Source: a virus
DNA length: 49,790 nucleotides
Virus record (IMG/VR): IMGVR_UViG_3300009703_000030
Span: 1-49,790 of that record
Strand: one strand, 5' to 3'
Below are positions 29,301 to 34,481 of this stretch, one piece after another (the first letter of the stretch is position 1; each line of letters begins with the position of its first letter). Under the pieces are notes generated by a model. It was given only the letters and a program-made list of their open reading frames with translations, was not told where the DNA came from and did not search any database. The translations under genes were made by a program, and so were the position numbers.

Positions 29301-30729
29301 GGCCAAGCTTGGGTTCCGGTTCGTCAAACCAGAAGAACGCGACTGGACGAAGGTGTCGTCGAGGGCCATCGCTCAGGCGGGCAACTTCCTTGCGTTCATG
29401 GCGTTGTACAGCCTTGTGGATGGCGACGACGACGAGCGTCCGTGGGTGACTGGAAGCAAAGAGGTCTGGAGCTATCGAAGCAGGTTGACGGGGATGCGAG
29501 CGGGAACACCGCCGCCACTGTCCTTTGCGGTCCCTGTTCTCAGAAACGGTCAGATAGACAAGGGTCCATATGTTTCTTTCGCAAACGTCGAACCGATATC
29601 CACGATCTTTGGGTTCGCGATCGATGCGATTCTGGCAATAAAGAGCGGCGACCCTGCTCGAATGGCGACAGACCTGCCGAAGAGTCTGTCTGGGCAGATC
29701 TTTGAGAAGAACCTAACGAGAGGCGTAAGCGATTTCTTCAAGGTCTTTGAACAGCCTGACATCTACGGACCCAAGTACCTGTCGCAGTTCGTCACCGCAT
29801 GGATCCCCGGCGTCTACAAACGAATCGCCAGAGCAGACCGCGACTACCTGCCAGACAGGCGGGTCTACGGGGACGGTACAGACTGGCTGAAGATGCTGGG
29901 CCGACGCACCATTGAGAGGACCGAGATTGCCAGACACATCTTCCCGAACTTCGTGATCGACCGCCCGGCGTGGGACATCTGGGGTAGGCACATACCGTCT
30001 GACGTAAACCCAGCGATGCAGACCAAGGGCATGAACTGGTTGTACCGCGCGATGATGCCGTTCCACACCCAGTATTCCGAAGAGTTCCCGATGGATGTCG
30101 TCATCAGGAAATGGAACGACGAACACAACGATCCACGAGATCAGGTGCATTTCATGCCGCCCCGACCAACGTGGAAAGACCGTCGTGGTGTCGAGCATTA
30201 CATGACCCCGGAACAACTCGACCAGTTCCAAAAGCTTTCAGGTGACATCGCCCGCGAGGTCGCCAAGATGGAGATGCCGTTCATCGACTGGAGCAAGCCA
30301 ACATCCCAGCAAGACGCTGATGCCGTGAAGAGCGTTGTCAACGACAGCCGTACTCTCGCCAAGGATACCCTGTCGAAAGTGTGGATAGGTCGGACGACGG
30401 AGGCGGATGCTTACGGTGAACTGGCAGGGGAATTGCACCGGAAGCATATCGAAAAGCAGGCGGCACTTCTGGCTAGGCCCGCCCCGTCCCGCAAGGCACT
30501 CGGTGTCTACAAGAACAAAGAGGACTGGGAACTTGAGGTTGAGAAGTGGGAGGACAACAAGAGGATGGCGGCAGAGTGGTTGAAGAACCGTGGCATCACG
30601 AAGAAGCAGGTGTTCAAAGCTTTCCCGTACCGCAAGGGTCCGCAGGCTAGGCTGAGGCTGGCGGGAGGGCTTGCCAAGTACGGGGTCAAAGCAAACCGGG
30701 GAACCGGTGAGGGGGCGGTTGCTCCGTAG
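17320..30729 (+). CDS. giant 4469-residue polyvalent internal virion protein
   Basis: ATG 17320 to TAG 30729, 27% of the genome. Order seen: helical and amphipathic N-terminus with basic Lys-rich and hydrophobic segments (~280-620); a zincin-like peptidase (HEWTH, residues 872-876; candidate third ligand E985 in WDEGTANFIE); a class I methyltransferase domain (LNYGAG at 1112-1117, HDIVFASAVLN from 1166); a long block without recognised domain (~1264-2750); a helical domain at ~2770-2940 (KVLAATSQRTNVKDN, then STNDAIMAKVFG) like the DUF/HhH-type domain in other large phage proteins; and a C-terminal part with the 'NALLSGVSTQVANVVGT' (3708-3724), 'FKYIVPFAKTLINI' and 'YVSFANVEPISTIFGFAID' segments typical of large ejected phage proteins. 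LFAA motifs mark domain junctions (1060-1063, 1259-1263, 3465-3469). It is likely packaged and ejected with DNA, protecting or remodelling it. Giant size suggests processing. Confidence 0.85.
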   Translation: MSTGISLDEVLQQYSDQTAEVGQDVRPAGLQPTEDDTGYFPERDISLDDVLLDLDFQQKHPEGREAFRDATTEDEVAAAKVWMEAYEKKKHQLDLNREFRISQRQYARDNTFRAGESMRQMATLSQISRAYESDPKGWEQGSEKERLDLWNKIREKDGLEVATEFPQFGPKGEGVFGHGRLGPIGHKQDISELGTKGPDPFYLRSLIRIPPTSVKSVEDAVFYASVNDAAENLEKEWKAGREGHADDWEKLVAFHRDLVQEQRGKTEGWQADNKWLADGAEEMYEYIGSFFAGGLIAKGAMKMLPKMAVKKAGKTAAKKSLKKVVSKLIKRMADPDAGFLMKAGAAVTGGSARFALGFPAFAPMTAKKMYRDMVPATAVRETPDGDIRMLAEDNNNDYEAMLPFMLDALGDSYIEIVSEHSGGALAKGVGNVAGAAGHYIGKFGKFTHVDKAATVTLDYLRRTKLAAIYGAAKWRMMEFGEKFLPAWNNTMSIARAGGFHGILEEMGEEDVGRIMRAASGISYPKDMSLEQRLEHAWSESVDAEMRMKEAQLFSVPGAVSATIAGVGVGVGLPGAMVRKGRRKKAEAQMDRMRAAEEREEAVQRGTEAGVQQPRTKRYTPHQIVYGVEEHKDQDEAMEVLSGIKWSARANEGKGGFVKADGTPLSRTEFAELTGGVRTSESEDLVTDSGTVVKGLKKNALITRYVQEVNRLKKQRKAREREEVSPTGTPREEREEPVGGQEFKTAREAQDDPPAEELSDEEYREQLVDGTFGRGSRVFRVGDTPPDRPGVSEADDVEEGQIHRELRTASRSLGIEGNVLIVDPTLEATTPGAFDPRTGDIYLARATVDKHRAENPKSPAKAMRKAVESVFAHEWTHRLRRTDNEAWEQIRRTTLAEEDARAAFTRMATGDPLPARPTEQEAFDAPGLRLFKQYFADMEAAAEKGDPAGKKFMRKWHELARRAKSTDPQDKPGEAREEQMNLIWDEGTANFIEQNFTKMGFWSKIAKKDAGLFRRVTDFFRRMFYSVADSATFRAIDNAINRAAEKADFPKAGEMELRDPLFAAPRFEAFTEADRTTAQRTFRHGRFTDKRIVVDRVADTVASWNRQAPPDVLNYGAGKADGLKHSQRIRDLGANVVSHDFPESMATWPEEEQPPPSDQMRGIRRKHDIVFASAVLNTIPSREGLETSIAQIANATRAKGVAIVNYPRFDQHPLSKVPQEEFESMLNHYFGRVRRVNQDNASPMYEASQPKRAALPSGPLFAARKAATEPRKLSNRFELVKVKPGTSLSDAWGEEGLYMIDRESEVPYNNLNPREGGLGAESYWSGGRGTFHQFRVQGRRYVTYPFYKAREKEANEIEGVKVGDPVAVVIEVGGQDYTPETLPRRTIKDWESGAYYAAPQQQTAFGDPAFNPTNINEMLEGIFNQRGIEDAGYHPPDYRQTQVSRATSPVPGNPPTRELGGFLGGFAISADAPNEDINLLRNRFPGLGGELEFFSSVSGRRDSGFGSDATFVVISTATHGDTNGVAHHLLVQTTDLPFRVANNTDEGRELQEERTRELSRNMRNHGLDPAFERFGRGMGVDLAEELQLFPKTTHDARPKLLLLGTHFVNGMYNLDGQVLTPAARLGVVARPWTVVGGHLLEGSGGVIATRTPFARVGQMDNVYGSNEILLRDEMGVPLETEETLSLWRDALLADYATTINELNRMVRVQLQSSQGPAPVLAGLSQEGRQEDDIRSDIEQRVEATGADPLLIVDRQQIYSDYEIGAYSGPDSSFPVAGRGLNETINALVNYHPQIEVAGVFHRPGIGLNEVVEDARLSENLTQLQLVEDNRVEEMIVVVGKHLGGQSRGGVVNNPEQYMSIRLVRVSGSFSTTGDKTWLPTHVRMSMEKERFADVSEMTIQRGSVELASAGVTGMIRVRSAGPMIRQTPERIGLLAHGISKILESHLSLERDVMQGEPDWVYGEPLQGDMWSKFRSRAGQTHSGVYFARRMDLPMRDGLMQYIHEFGQFTRESVNEQERHVADAFGRSSPTAGVTLAENSTRLLRQRWPRLRGLRVINPTIGNREVALVLGLDNLTPADEFIVIGLKEEANPDTGKLEWKYAPVDAAPEWNTLTTWETHAADMVIRAGGSRIVDQEESLSRFKLITDLVVMESDAGQPLHFADVLTTVDLDAGVMSERGTSVNMIIQMEDVETGEPREDEEELLLTPHRLISNSTEDQHVNAYGQTEVKAYGHKVVKPLKNIVDLAYEISGKGRAEMTSDEFWTLIQNMSTDDVGPHWQEGGGESIERRDVESHQAHGPQQRQDKEIFDEYFRLRFRELGIAGDTYKMNAVRYHSGLDNVGVLEQGIEGWDSTETAIQRHQDFLEALVNDPRVVSITIEKGVGQDPSVLTRHISSRVSLPSAAYTAMPTLNNRDYFTVNFGRGMEATLQMTPSIYISIIKNAMYAPDARDTGRANAAMAAIADAADRTDSVVTGYPAAFGAMPQGQLIRWYGANGYEPVLLHMVADQLWHGGGDAHLSWHGWRHPSTEERVWEAGKPFVNEEGQALWGWEGRVPPPQMKAMRPRYEEPKQNSGPQHSDILTDNVSNVINLEAWGKLTEEQKKKVGRFKDGVWKGAMKRYDNGDLYPKQMETRTAYLKRLSDQGITPYYAAQTRTLDDLKVTIPEAERLFQTAGYRRGRSMARTMEGKNFMQLDPDRVGPVSSILEGIGSDQVSADLQRLWDEVISEMPLWQGKDGKTQFEEANSALKDEYGFKLPNGWEKKFPTAGDFLIGSTALRDEFRYWYERYVTASRQYLDLTDHEWDVFNKVLAATSQRTNVKDNMERTLSIMSEIFGNRFGSTDVISDQSIRNALNGQLGSEDQLKTGSFNATFEFIAGRGANVPLSTNDAIMAKVFGLPGNAFADSFWYETISRYMIKMSGYLNSKQGGELEPYQPWQLQALMWVNRDDDRASQTYVQTLESFIERAIEAGVMKPGEKIRPEHLADPEMSDIARSGKHSHFHRTPRGIYTLKGSEYRPVQRANMLRNLLRWGASHLAVPERMRTAMANRIANGYDAAWRAFSKKISGSQPYKRPLDSGILKNGDILTELFSAISGLKAGYTAVLADPAVTRASRVKPATTGGAIYSEDADSTMTIPFWNVDNFTRQMMNALIGRATGSGGAESVRMQVHDGESGMEVQRGEIKYTTSGVFIKDLKLTEESTRWIGDWVRENIGGGFRLITEVNWSGSQIVAVAPTALSMRATSRRQPTIGIRQQDLVDAVFNTVAEHEGWSENEFVERVRPVQMLVSFNKRSDQLTQGDYTGVIDRGLEKILNQDTENDGEQLFRGIKRFSGTSRAAEPIRLIVRDAAKRKRKGFENQLRRLLQRPEQFLSEVDWADIQERTGIEDGVERRVREALARYSRYIRAVDAIEQLGSAAGGFQSRLDKFSEASIKLLERAEKAANKEGRDFDYKSEATNGPEDRVARIPSGVLFAARRRRSDNLANPATDQGARDLVDSVDQQARELLDLAGIREWRHMNRDEVRRQTVVEEEGEERIWKLSAARVRKQLLDKMEVGRAFTDVDTYCAKKLINMYGIRSIQSGNPEELRATIALIEGYRDVGTEMARAFRQRFDPIETPRERRKRLMTEGILRPSARLQRKIAKARRDKDAELLKLLRDSIADENVKLLDHLTKLGFDLDNIEEYANDPRSTFQILRIAQTFKASNGDKAYEWYINALLSGVSTQVANVVGTVPLSIWEYAVKRPLEAVVSLPIRKGERVTFGEIKHMWGAFWPHMKKAARIALMAHDTEVPQLEVMLGRGVQGLQKYEIPTVSIKGRKGRFIRSGFTGLTGTRMLLAVDEFMKSVISGMEVNALAYREMVAKNVWKRAFDAALDIGSVGVQSEVPRGRARTQAEARQMADQAVSVAMAELIADTEGIKSDVWDRSMDMAHLLTFQTELGPIGQKAVALRDSAFVFKYIVPFAKTLINITKVGLFPSSPYSALGFAEMPKEIWDLYMKEDPKAKLGFRFVKPEERDWTKVSSRAIAQAGNFLAFMALYSLVDGDDDERPWVTGSKEVWSYRSRLTGMRAGTPPPLSFAVPVLRNGQIDKGPYVSFANVEPISTIFGFAIDAILAIKSGDPARMATDLPKSLSGQIFEKNLTRGVSDFFKVFEQPDIYGPKYLSQFVTAWIPGVYKRIARADRDYLPDRRVYGDGTDWLKMLGRRTIERTEIARHIFPNFVIDRPAWDIWGRHIPSDVNPAMQTKGMNWLYRAMMPFHTQYSEEFPMDVVIRKWNDEHNDPRDQVHFMPPRPTWKDRRGVEHYMTPEQLDQFQKLSGDIAREVAKMEMPFIDWSKPTSQQDADAVKSVVNDSRTLAKDTLSKVWIGRTTEADAYGELAGELHRKHIEKQAALLARPAPSRKALGVYKNKEDWELEVEKWEDNKRMAAEWLKNRGITKKQVFKAFPYRKGPQARLRLAGGLAKYGVKANRGTGEGAVAP

Positions 30730-30931
30730 CGGGCGGCCACTCTTCGAGAACCCTGCCGAGAAGAGAGGTGGCGTGGTTCATTTCAAAGGCGTCGATCTCA
30801 CCCGTCCAGCGGTGGAGCGTCTGCGTCAACTCAGCAAGAGCGTTCATCCTAGCCTCACCCGTGAACTCCTTTTCCTCAAAGACGACGACGAAGATGTGGG
30901 GTTCGATCTTCAATGCGATCTCAACTACCAT
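30686..30931 (-). CDS. possible small minus-strand gene
   Basis: ATG at 30931 with AAGGA 6 nt upstream, 81 residues, reading left and ending 44 nt inside the 3' end of the giant gene. The protein reads like a real one: amphipathic MVVEIALKIEPHIFVVVFEE, then a helix (ARMNALAELTQTLHRWTGEIDAF) and a P-rich tail. It would be an isolated antisense gene between two plus-strand operons. Two plus-strand frames here (from 30671 and 30768) look less protein-like. Function unknown. Confidence 0.35.
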   Translation of the reverse strand: MVVEIALKIEPHIFVVVFEEKEFTGEARMNALAELTQTLHRWTGEIDAFEMNHATSLLGRVLEEWPPATEQPPPHRFPGLL

Positions 30932-30969
30932 CGAGCATCCTTGCAATTGAAATTGTTCAGGAGTGGTGC

Positions 30970-30997
30970 TTGCCAAGCTACATTACACTGGTATGAT
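30970..30997 (+). promoter_or_regulatory. sigma70-type promoter for the csrA operon
   Basis: -35 TTGCCA (30970-30975, 5/6 match to TTGACA), 16-nt spacer, -10 TATGAT (30992-30997, 5/6 match to TATAAT). Transcription would begin near 31004, giving a ~70-nt leader before csrA at 31074. The leader can pair GCCGGG (31004-31009) with CCCGGC (31046-31051). Confidence 0.6.
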
Positions 30998-31032
30998 ATC
31001 AGGCCGGGTGGACACAGAAGTCTATTAACGGT

Positions 31033-31067
31033 CACGGATGACCGGCCCGGCATCTAAATCATGGAGG
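31033..31067 (+). promoter_or_regulatory. two CsrA-type GGA sites in the csrA leader
   Basis: CACGGATG (31033-31040) and CATGGAGG (31060-31067) both match the core CANGGANG of known CsrA targets, with their GGA centres 27 nt apart. The second covers the SD (GGAGGA) of csrA. Spacing fits one CsrA dimer bridging two sites, so binding would block ribosome access and give negative autoregulation, as described for host csrA genes. The match is seen in sequence; the regulation is inference. Confidence 0.5.
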
Positions 31068-31073
31068 AGTGTG

Positions 31074-31283
31074 ATGCTCGTACTCGGAAGACGACCCAAT
31101 GAGTCCATTGTAATCTCAACCCCGGTGGGGGAGGCAAAGATTACAGTGTTTGCTCAGGCCAATGTGCGGTTGGGGGTCGAAGCACCGGCAAACATGGTGA
31201 TCCGGCGAGATGAGATTATGGTGAAAGGGGTGAGGCGCAATGAACAAGACGATCGGGGAGTGGAGAGAGTGGCTGGGGAGTGA
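31074..31283 (+). CDS. csrA: CsrA-family translational regulator
   Basis: 69 residues from ATG 31074 (SD GGAGGA at 31064-31069). An in-frame ATG at 31038 is rejected because it lacks an SD. The protein begins MLVLGRRPNESIVI. L4, R6 and R7 match the RNA-contact residues of CsrA, and the IRRDEI block (R45 aligns with E. coli R44) and VRLGVEAPAN match the family's second motif, with one residue added in the loop. CsrA dimers bind GGA in mRNA leaders. Here it could control its own leader, other phage mRNAs or host flagellar/carbon genes. It is the first gene of an operon and overlaps the next gene by 44 nt. Residues after ~55 (NEQDDRGVERVAGE) are a longer tail than usual. Confidence 0.9.
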   Translation: MLVLGRRPNESIVISTPVGEAKITVFAQANVRLGVEAPANMVIRRDEIMVKGVRRNEQDDRGVERVAGE

Positions 31284-32235
31284 GGTCGGGGAAGACATCC
31301 CCGATTCTAACCGGGACGTTGTGGTCGCAACCCTCGCTGGGATGGCGGCAGCCTACTGCAACCATTATGCGTGGAAGCTGAAGACCGTCGACCTGCATGA
31401 GGTCGAGTCAACCTTGAGCGGATCGCTCATCAACCCGGATACTTTCAGGTCAAGCCGCAACTATTCTCTGGCCGGGAAGATCGACAAGGTCTGCACCGTG
31501 GACGGCGAGCTATGCATCGTCGACCACAAGACAACGTCGTTCGACATCTCGGACCCGGACTCGCAGTATTGGCGTCAACTCGCTGTCGATACTCAGGCCA
31601 GCATGTACTACATGCTGATGCTCCAGAACGAGCGGAAACCGACACGGATACTTTGGGACGTGGTCCGCAAGCCACGAACACGCCCCAAGCGTCTGTCCAA
31701 GAAGTATCTGGAACTGATGGAGAACCCTCCAGAGAACGGGATTGAAACTCCCGACATGTTTGCCGACCGGGTGTACCACGACATCGCGGAAGATCCCAGC
31801 AGGTACTTCCAGCAACGGGCTATCGTGATCAACCCGAACGAGTTGAACGAGTTCATGACCGACGTGTGGAACATCGGTCAGGAGATCGGCACTGCCGTGA
31901 GGAACGACAGGCATCCGAAGAACCCTTCGGCCTGCATGCTTTACAACACCCCCTGCAACTACCTTGGTGTGTGCAGTGGGCACGATGATTTCGGGTCAGG
32001 CAAGTGGAAGCAGTCTGACGTAACCAACCCTGAACTTGATGAAGGAGAAGATGAAAAAGTAATCACCAACAGCAGGATGAAGTGTTTCCTGTCGTGCCGA
32101 AGGAAGCATGAGTATCGCTACAACAAGCGGTGGACAAGGATCGAGGAACCTCACCGTGAGGCACTCGTCTTTGGAACAATCTGGCACAACATCATGGATT
32201 ACATTTGGACAGAACTTACTGAGGTGCAGAAATGA
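31240..32235 (+). CDS. RecB-family PD-(D/E)XK exonuclease with permuted motif order
   Basis: 331 residues, ATG 31240 (in-frame stop at 31231). The catalytic core is clear: GKID (D82), IVDHKTTS (D95, K97), Q119...Y123 in DTQASMYYML, then WDVVRKPRTRP. Three cysteines (232, 239, 245) look like a Cas4/AddB-type iron-sulfur or zinc site. Oddly, the block that normally opens such proteins, S..K.F.SCRRK.EYRY plus a FGT..H helix, is absent from the N-terminus. It appears instead at the C-terminus (residues ~277-325, with C282, C286 and H316). In the phage recombination setting (next gene an ATPase, then SSB) it should degrade DNA 5'-3' or trim ends. Overlap with the next ATG is 4 nt. Confidence 0.75.
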   Translation: MNKTIGEWREWLGSEVGEDIPDSNRDVVVATLAGMAAAYCNHYAWKLKTVDLHEVESTLSGSLINPDTFRSSRNYSLAGKIDKVCTVDGELCIVDHKTTSFDISDPDSQYWRQLAVDTQASMYYMLMLQNERKPTRILWDVVRKPRTRPKRLSKKYLELMENPPENGIETPDMFADRVYHDIAEDPSRYFQQRAIVINPNELNEFMTDVWNIGQEIGTAVRNDRHPKNPSACMLYNTPCNYLGVCSGHDDFGSGKWKQSDVTNPELDEGEDEKVITNSRMKCFLSCRRKHEYRYNKRWTRIEEPHREALVFGTIWHNIMDYIWTELTEVQK

Positions 32236-33065
32236 ATGTGACAGCAAAGAAAACTGCCCGGTCATCGGGGTCGGCCAGTCTGCTGAAGCAGATCGTCAAG
32301 GGGATCGAGTCCCGCCCGTCATCGGGGATGGTCTGGGGTCAAAGTGGAGTCGGCAAGAGCAGCACGATTGGGTGGATACCCGGCGTGGTGATCATGCGGT
32401 TCAGCGACGAGGACCCATGGGCGTCGTTGAAGAGAAGTGGCATCGTGCCAAAGGATCTCGCCATCCTTCCGGTCGTTAGTAGTTGGCCGATGGTCATGCT
32501 GGTCCTTCAGGAACTTCTCGACGAGGACCATGATTACAAGGCTATCGCGATCGACACGATCGGGTCGCTTGAGAAGTTGTGCCACAAGCACGTGACTGAA
32601 CGTGACTACAACGGTGACGCCACGGATCGTGGTTTCCTGCGGTACATGGTTGGGTACGAATCCTCGCTTGTTGAGTGGAGATTAATGCTCTCGGCTTTGG
32701 ATGCACTTAGGGACCAGAAGCAAATGTCGGTCGTGTTCACGGGGCACTCGAAGACGAAGCCCCACCGTGACCCACTCCTGCCAGACTATGACAGGCATGT
32801 CGTCGACATCCACGACAAGACGTGGAACGTCACGCATCGCTGGCTGGACTGGTGCTTCTTCATGAACCGGATCGTTGATGTGGTGACTGAAGAGAACAGG
32901 TCGAAGGGTCGGTCTGATGGGAGCAGGGTGTTCCACACAGATTGGTCTGCTGGGTACGACGCCAAGAACCGCTTCAACATCCGTGAGGATCTTGACGCTG
33001 GCGATAATGGCAAAGAGGCGTGGTCCAACATCATGGAAGCAATCAAGAAAGCGAGGCAGTCATGA
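32232..33065 (+). CDS. Sak4-like AAA recombinase ATPase
   Basis: 277 residues, ATG 32232 overlapping the nuclease stop (ATGA). Walker A is GQSGVGKSS (residues 36-44) and Walker B is IAIDTIGSL with D108. The order and length fit the AAA_24/Sak4-type single-strand annealing ATPases that accompany phage Cas4-like exonucleases and SSB. It would load onto ssDNA made by the nuclease and help annealing or strand exchange. The downstream stop overlaps the SSB ATG (ATGA). No unusual residue is seen. Assignment to Sak4 rather than another RecA-like phage ATPase rests on context. Confidence 0.8.
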   Translation: MNVTAKKTARSSGSASLLKQIVKGIESRPSSGMVWGQSGVGKSSTIGWIPGVVIMRFSDEDPWASLKRSGIVPKDLAILPVVSSWPMVMLVLQELLDEDHDYKAIAIDTIGSLEKLCHKHVTERDYNGDATDRGFLRYMVGYESSLVEWRLMLSALDALRDQKQMSVVFTGHSKTKPHRDPLLPDYDRHVVDIHDKTWNVTHRWLDWCFFMNRIVDVVTEENRSKGRSDGSRVFHTDWSAGYDAKNRFNIREDLDAGDNGKEAWSNIMEAIKKARQS

Positions 33066-33553
33066 GTACATATGAAGAAGGCACACACAATTGCAGAGTC
33101 ATTGGTCAGGGGTTCTCGAAGACCCCGAACACTGGCACGGAATACTTCGGCATCGAGGTCCAGCCTGATGGCGGTGCGTTCCCAAGAACAGTGAAACTCT
33201 GGTGCAATTCTGAGGCTAACGTCGAGCGAGCTATTGCCCGGCTGAAGGATCTCGGATGGGACGGGGGGGATTGGAATGATCTCAACCCGGCCAGTGGCAC
33301 GTTCTCTCTGGTTGGGACCGACCTCACGCTGATCTGCCGTCATCGAAGCGATGACCAAGGCAGGGTGTGGGAGGACTTCGACTTCCCTTTCCCTGTGGGC
33401 AGCAGCACATCGACGACGAGCAGTGGTCTAGTCGATGACGACAAGCTGGCTGCCAAGCTGAACAGGCTGACCGGCAGGGGGAAGAAGAAGAAGAAGAAAC
33501 CGGAACCGGAACCAACACCGGAACCGGTCAGTGCTGACGAGGCCCCATTCTGA
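33062..33553 (+). CDS. single-stranded DNA-binding protein (SSB-like)
   Basis: 163 residues from ATG 33062. Upstream in-frame start codons are rejected because this one overlaps the ATPase stop. Residues 1-110 are beta-rich and could form an OB fold (CRVIGQGFSKTPNTGTEYFGIEV, then FSLVGTDLTLICRHRS). A Ser/Thr-rich linker and a Lys/Pro/Glu repeat (GRGKKKKKK, PEPEPTPEP) lead to an acidic end SADEAPF that mimics the SSB acidic tip DDDIPF. Such tips recruit other replication proteins. The position after the nuclease and ATPase completes a recombination module. Confidence 0.7.
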   Translation: MSTYEEGTHNCRVIGQGFSKTPNTGTEYFGIEVQPDGGAFPRTVKLWCNSEANVERAIARLKDLGWDGGDWNDLNPASGTFSLVGTDLTLICRHRSDDQGRVWEDFDFPFPVGSSTSTTSSGLVDDDKLAAKLNRLTGRGKKKKKKPEPEPTPEPVSADEAPF

Positions 33554-33561
33554 CTGGGGGT

Positions 33562-33632
33562 GACGGTGGCTGGCGGCTACGTTGATTGTACATGGTCAAC
33601 ACGAACGGGGGTTCGATTCCCCTGCACCGTCC
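33562..33632 (+). tRNA. tRNA-like element, degenerate, His-like features
   Basis: A good T arm (GGGGG / TTCGATT loop / CCCCT, 33607-33623) is enclosed by a 7-bp acceptor-type pairing, GACGGTG (33562-33568) with CACCGTC (33625-33631). Read as tRNA numbering, an extra G:C at the top is like the G-1:C73 pair of tRNA-His. The anticodon-like stem GTTGA/TCAAC (33581-33585 and 33596-33600) holds a 10-nt loop starting TTGT, three bases too long. The D-arm region is only ~11 nt. No CCA is encoded. It begins 8 nt after the SSB stop. It is a decayed tRNA, a tRNA mimic or an att-related remnant. Confidence 0.35.
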
Positions 33633-33896
33633 TTGGTTGTTTGAAGGCAACCATTCGAGAGGCCGGGGATTACTGTCCTATCCCGGCAACATAACCTCTC
33701 GATGACCGGACAGGTGAGGTGCTGCACCAGAGTGATCTGGTTCGGGGTAAGTGGAAAGCAGCGATCCAAGAGTCCTACGACTGACTGTGAACTGGATAAC
33801 CTCAGAGTGATGATCACTCTAGGAAGACAGGGACAGGAGGGAGTGATCAGGGAGGATGCGCACTGATCCACTGATCTAAACTATGGGAGAGGTTCT
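33633..33896 (+). promoter_or_regulatory. putative replication origin region with GAGTGATC/CACTGATC iterons
   Basis: The segment has no convincing gene. Repeated 8-9-mers lie at 33729-33737 (AGAGTGATC), 33804-33811 (AGAGTGAT), 33812-33820 (same motif inverted, giving a palindrome with a one-base centre), 33841-33848 (GAGTGATC) and 33861-33876 (CACTGATC twice in tandem). A short open stretch at ~33697-33783 without a start codon encodes a protein-like string (LDDRTGEVLHQSDLV) and is unexplained. The cluster lies directly before a replication-type gene at 33897, the usual place for an initiator's binding sites. Confidence 0.5.
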
Positions 33897-34481
33897 ATGA
33901 AGAAGAGTGTGGCATTGGAAATCTACCGGGCATTCCCGCGAAAGTGTGCCCGCCAGTATGCGATCAAGTGCATCGAGAAAGCGTTGCAGTCAGGAGAGAT
34001 CTCCGCGAGTGAACTGCTTGCACGGGTGAAGTGGTACGCGCGACACCGTAAGGGTGAGGACGTTCAATACACACCGCACCCGTCGACGTGGTTCAACCAA
34101 GGCAGGTACTTGGATCCCGACGACCACGATGGTGGCATGTCTGAGTGTTGGCCACTGGGTCCAGAGATCCCGGCTGAACGTGCATGGAACATGGTCCGTG
34201 CTGCGGTCAAGGAGATTGGTAGCTACGGGACTCCCCGTGAACTGCTGCCACCAGACGTGTATGATGCGGTGAAGGAGATCGGTTGGCTAAACATCTGCAA
34301 CATGGGCCAGCGTGATCATGATCGTGTCTTCGCCCGGTTCGAGAGTGTTTATCATGGAAGATCTGGAACGCCGAGTAATGGAACTGGAGGCGAAGGTGCG
34401 AGCGGAGTTGGGGAGCGACTCGGACGACGGTCAGATTTGGCGAGTCGTTCACGGACACACGGATCGCCTGACCAGAATTGA
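33897..34481 (+). CDS. replication protein (initiator or helicase-loader-like)
   Basis: 194 residues, ATG 33897 with GGGAGAGG upstream. Residues 5-65 match the block that ends many phage replisome organisers and helicase loaders: AFPRKCARQYAIKCIEKAL, then ELLARVKWYARHR..., and the signature HPSTWFNQGRYLDPD. That block usually follows a winged-helix domain, so this may be a loader alone. The last ~45 residues are low complexity (G, S, R) and overlap the next gene by 128 nt in another frame, which may be decoration from overprinting. It sits just after the iteron cluster. Confidence 0.65.
   Translation: MKKSVALEIYRAFPRKCARQYAIKCIEKALQSGEISASELLARVKWYARHRKGEDVQYTPHPSTWFNQGRYLDPDDHDGGMSECWPLGPEIPAERAWNMVRAAVKEIGSYGTPRELLPPDVYDAVKEIGWLNICNMGQRDHDRVFARFESVYHGRSGTPSNGTGGEGASGVGERLGRRSDLASRSRTHGSPDQN

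Noticed and set aside
30671-31057. 128-residue plus frame across the giant gene end
   Set aside because: Starts inside the giant gene without an SD, and the csrA promoter lies within it. The minus-strand frame at 30686-30931 is a better but still weak candidate.
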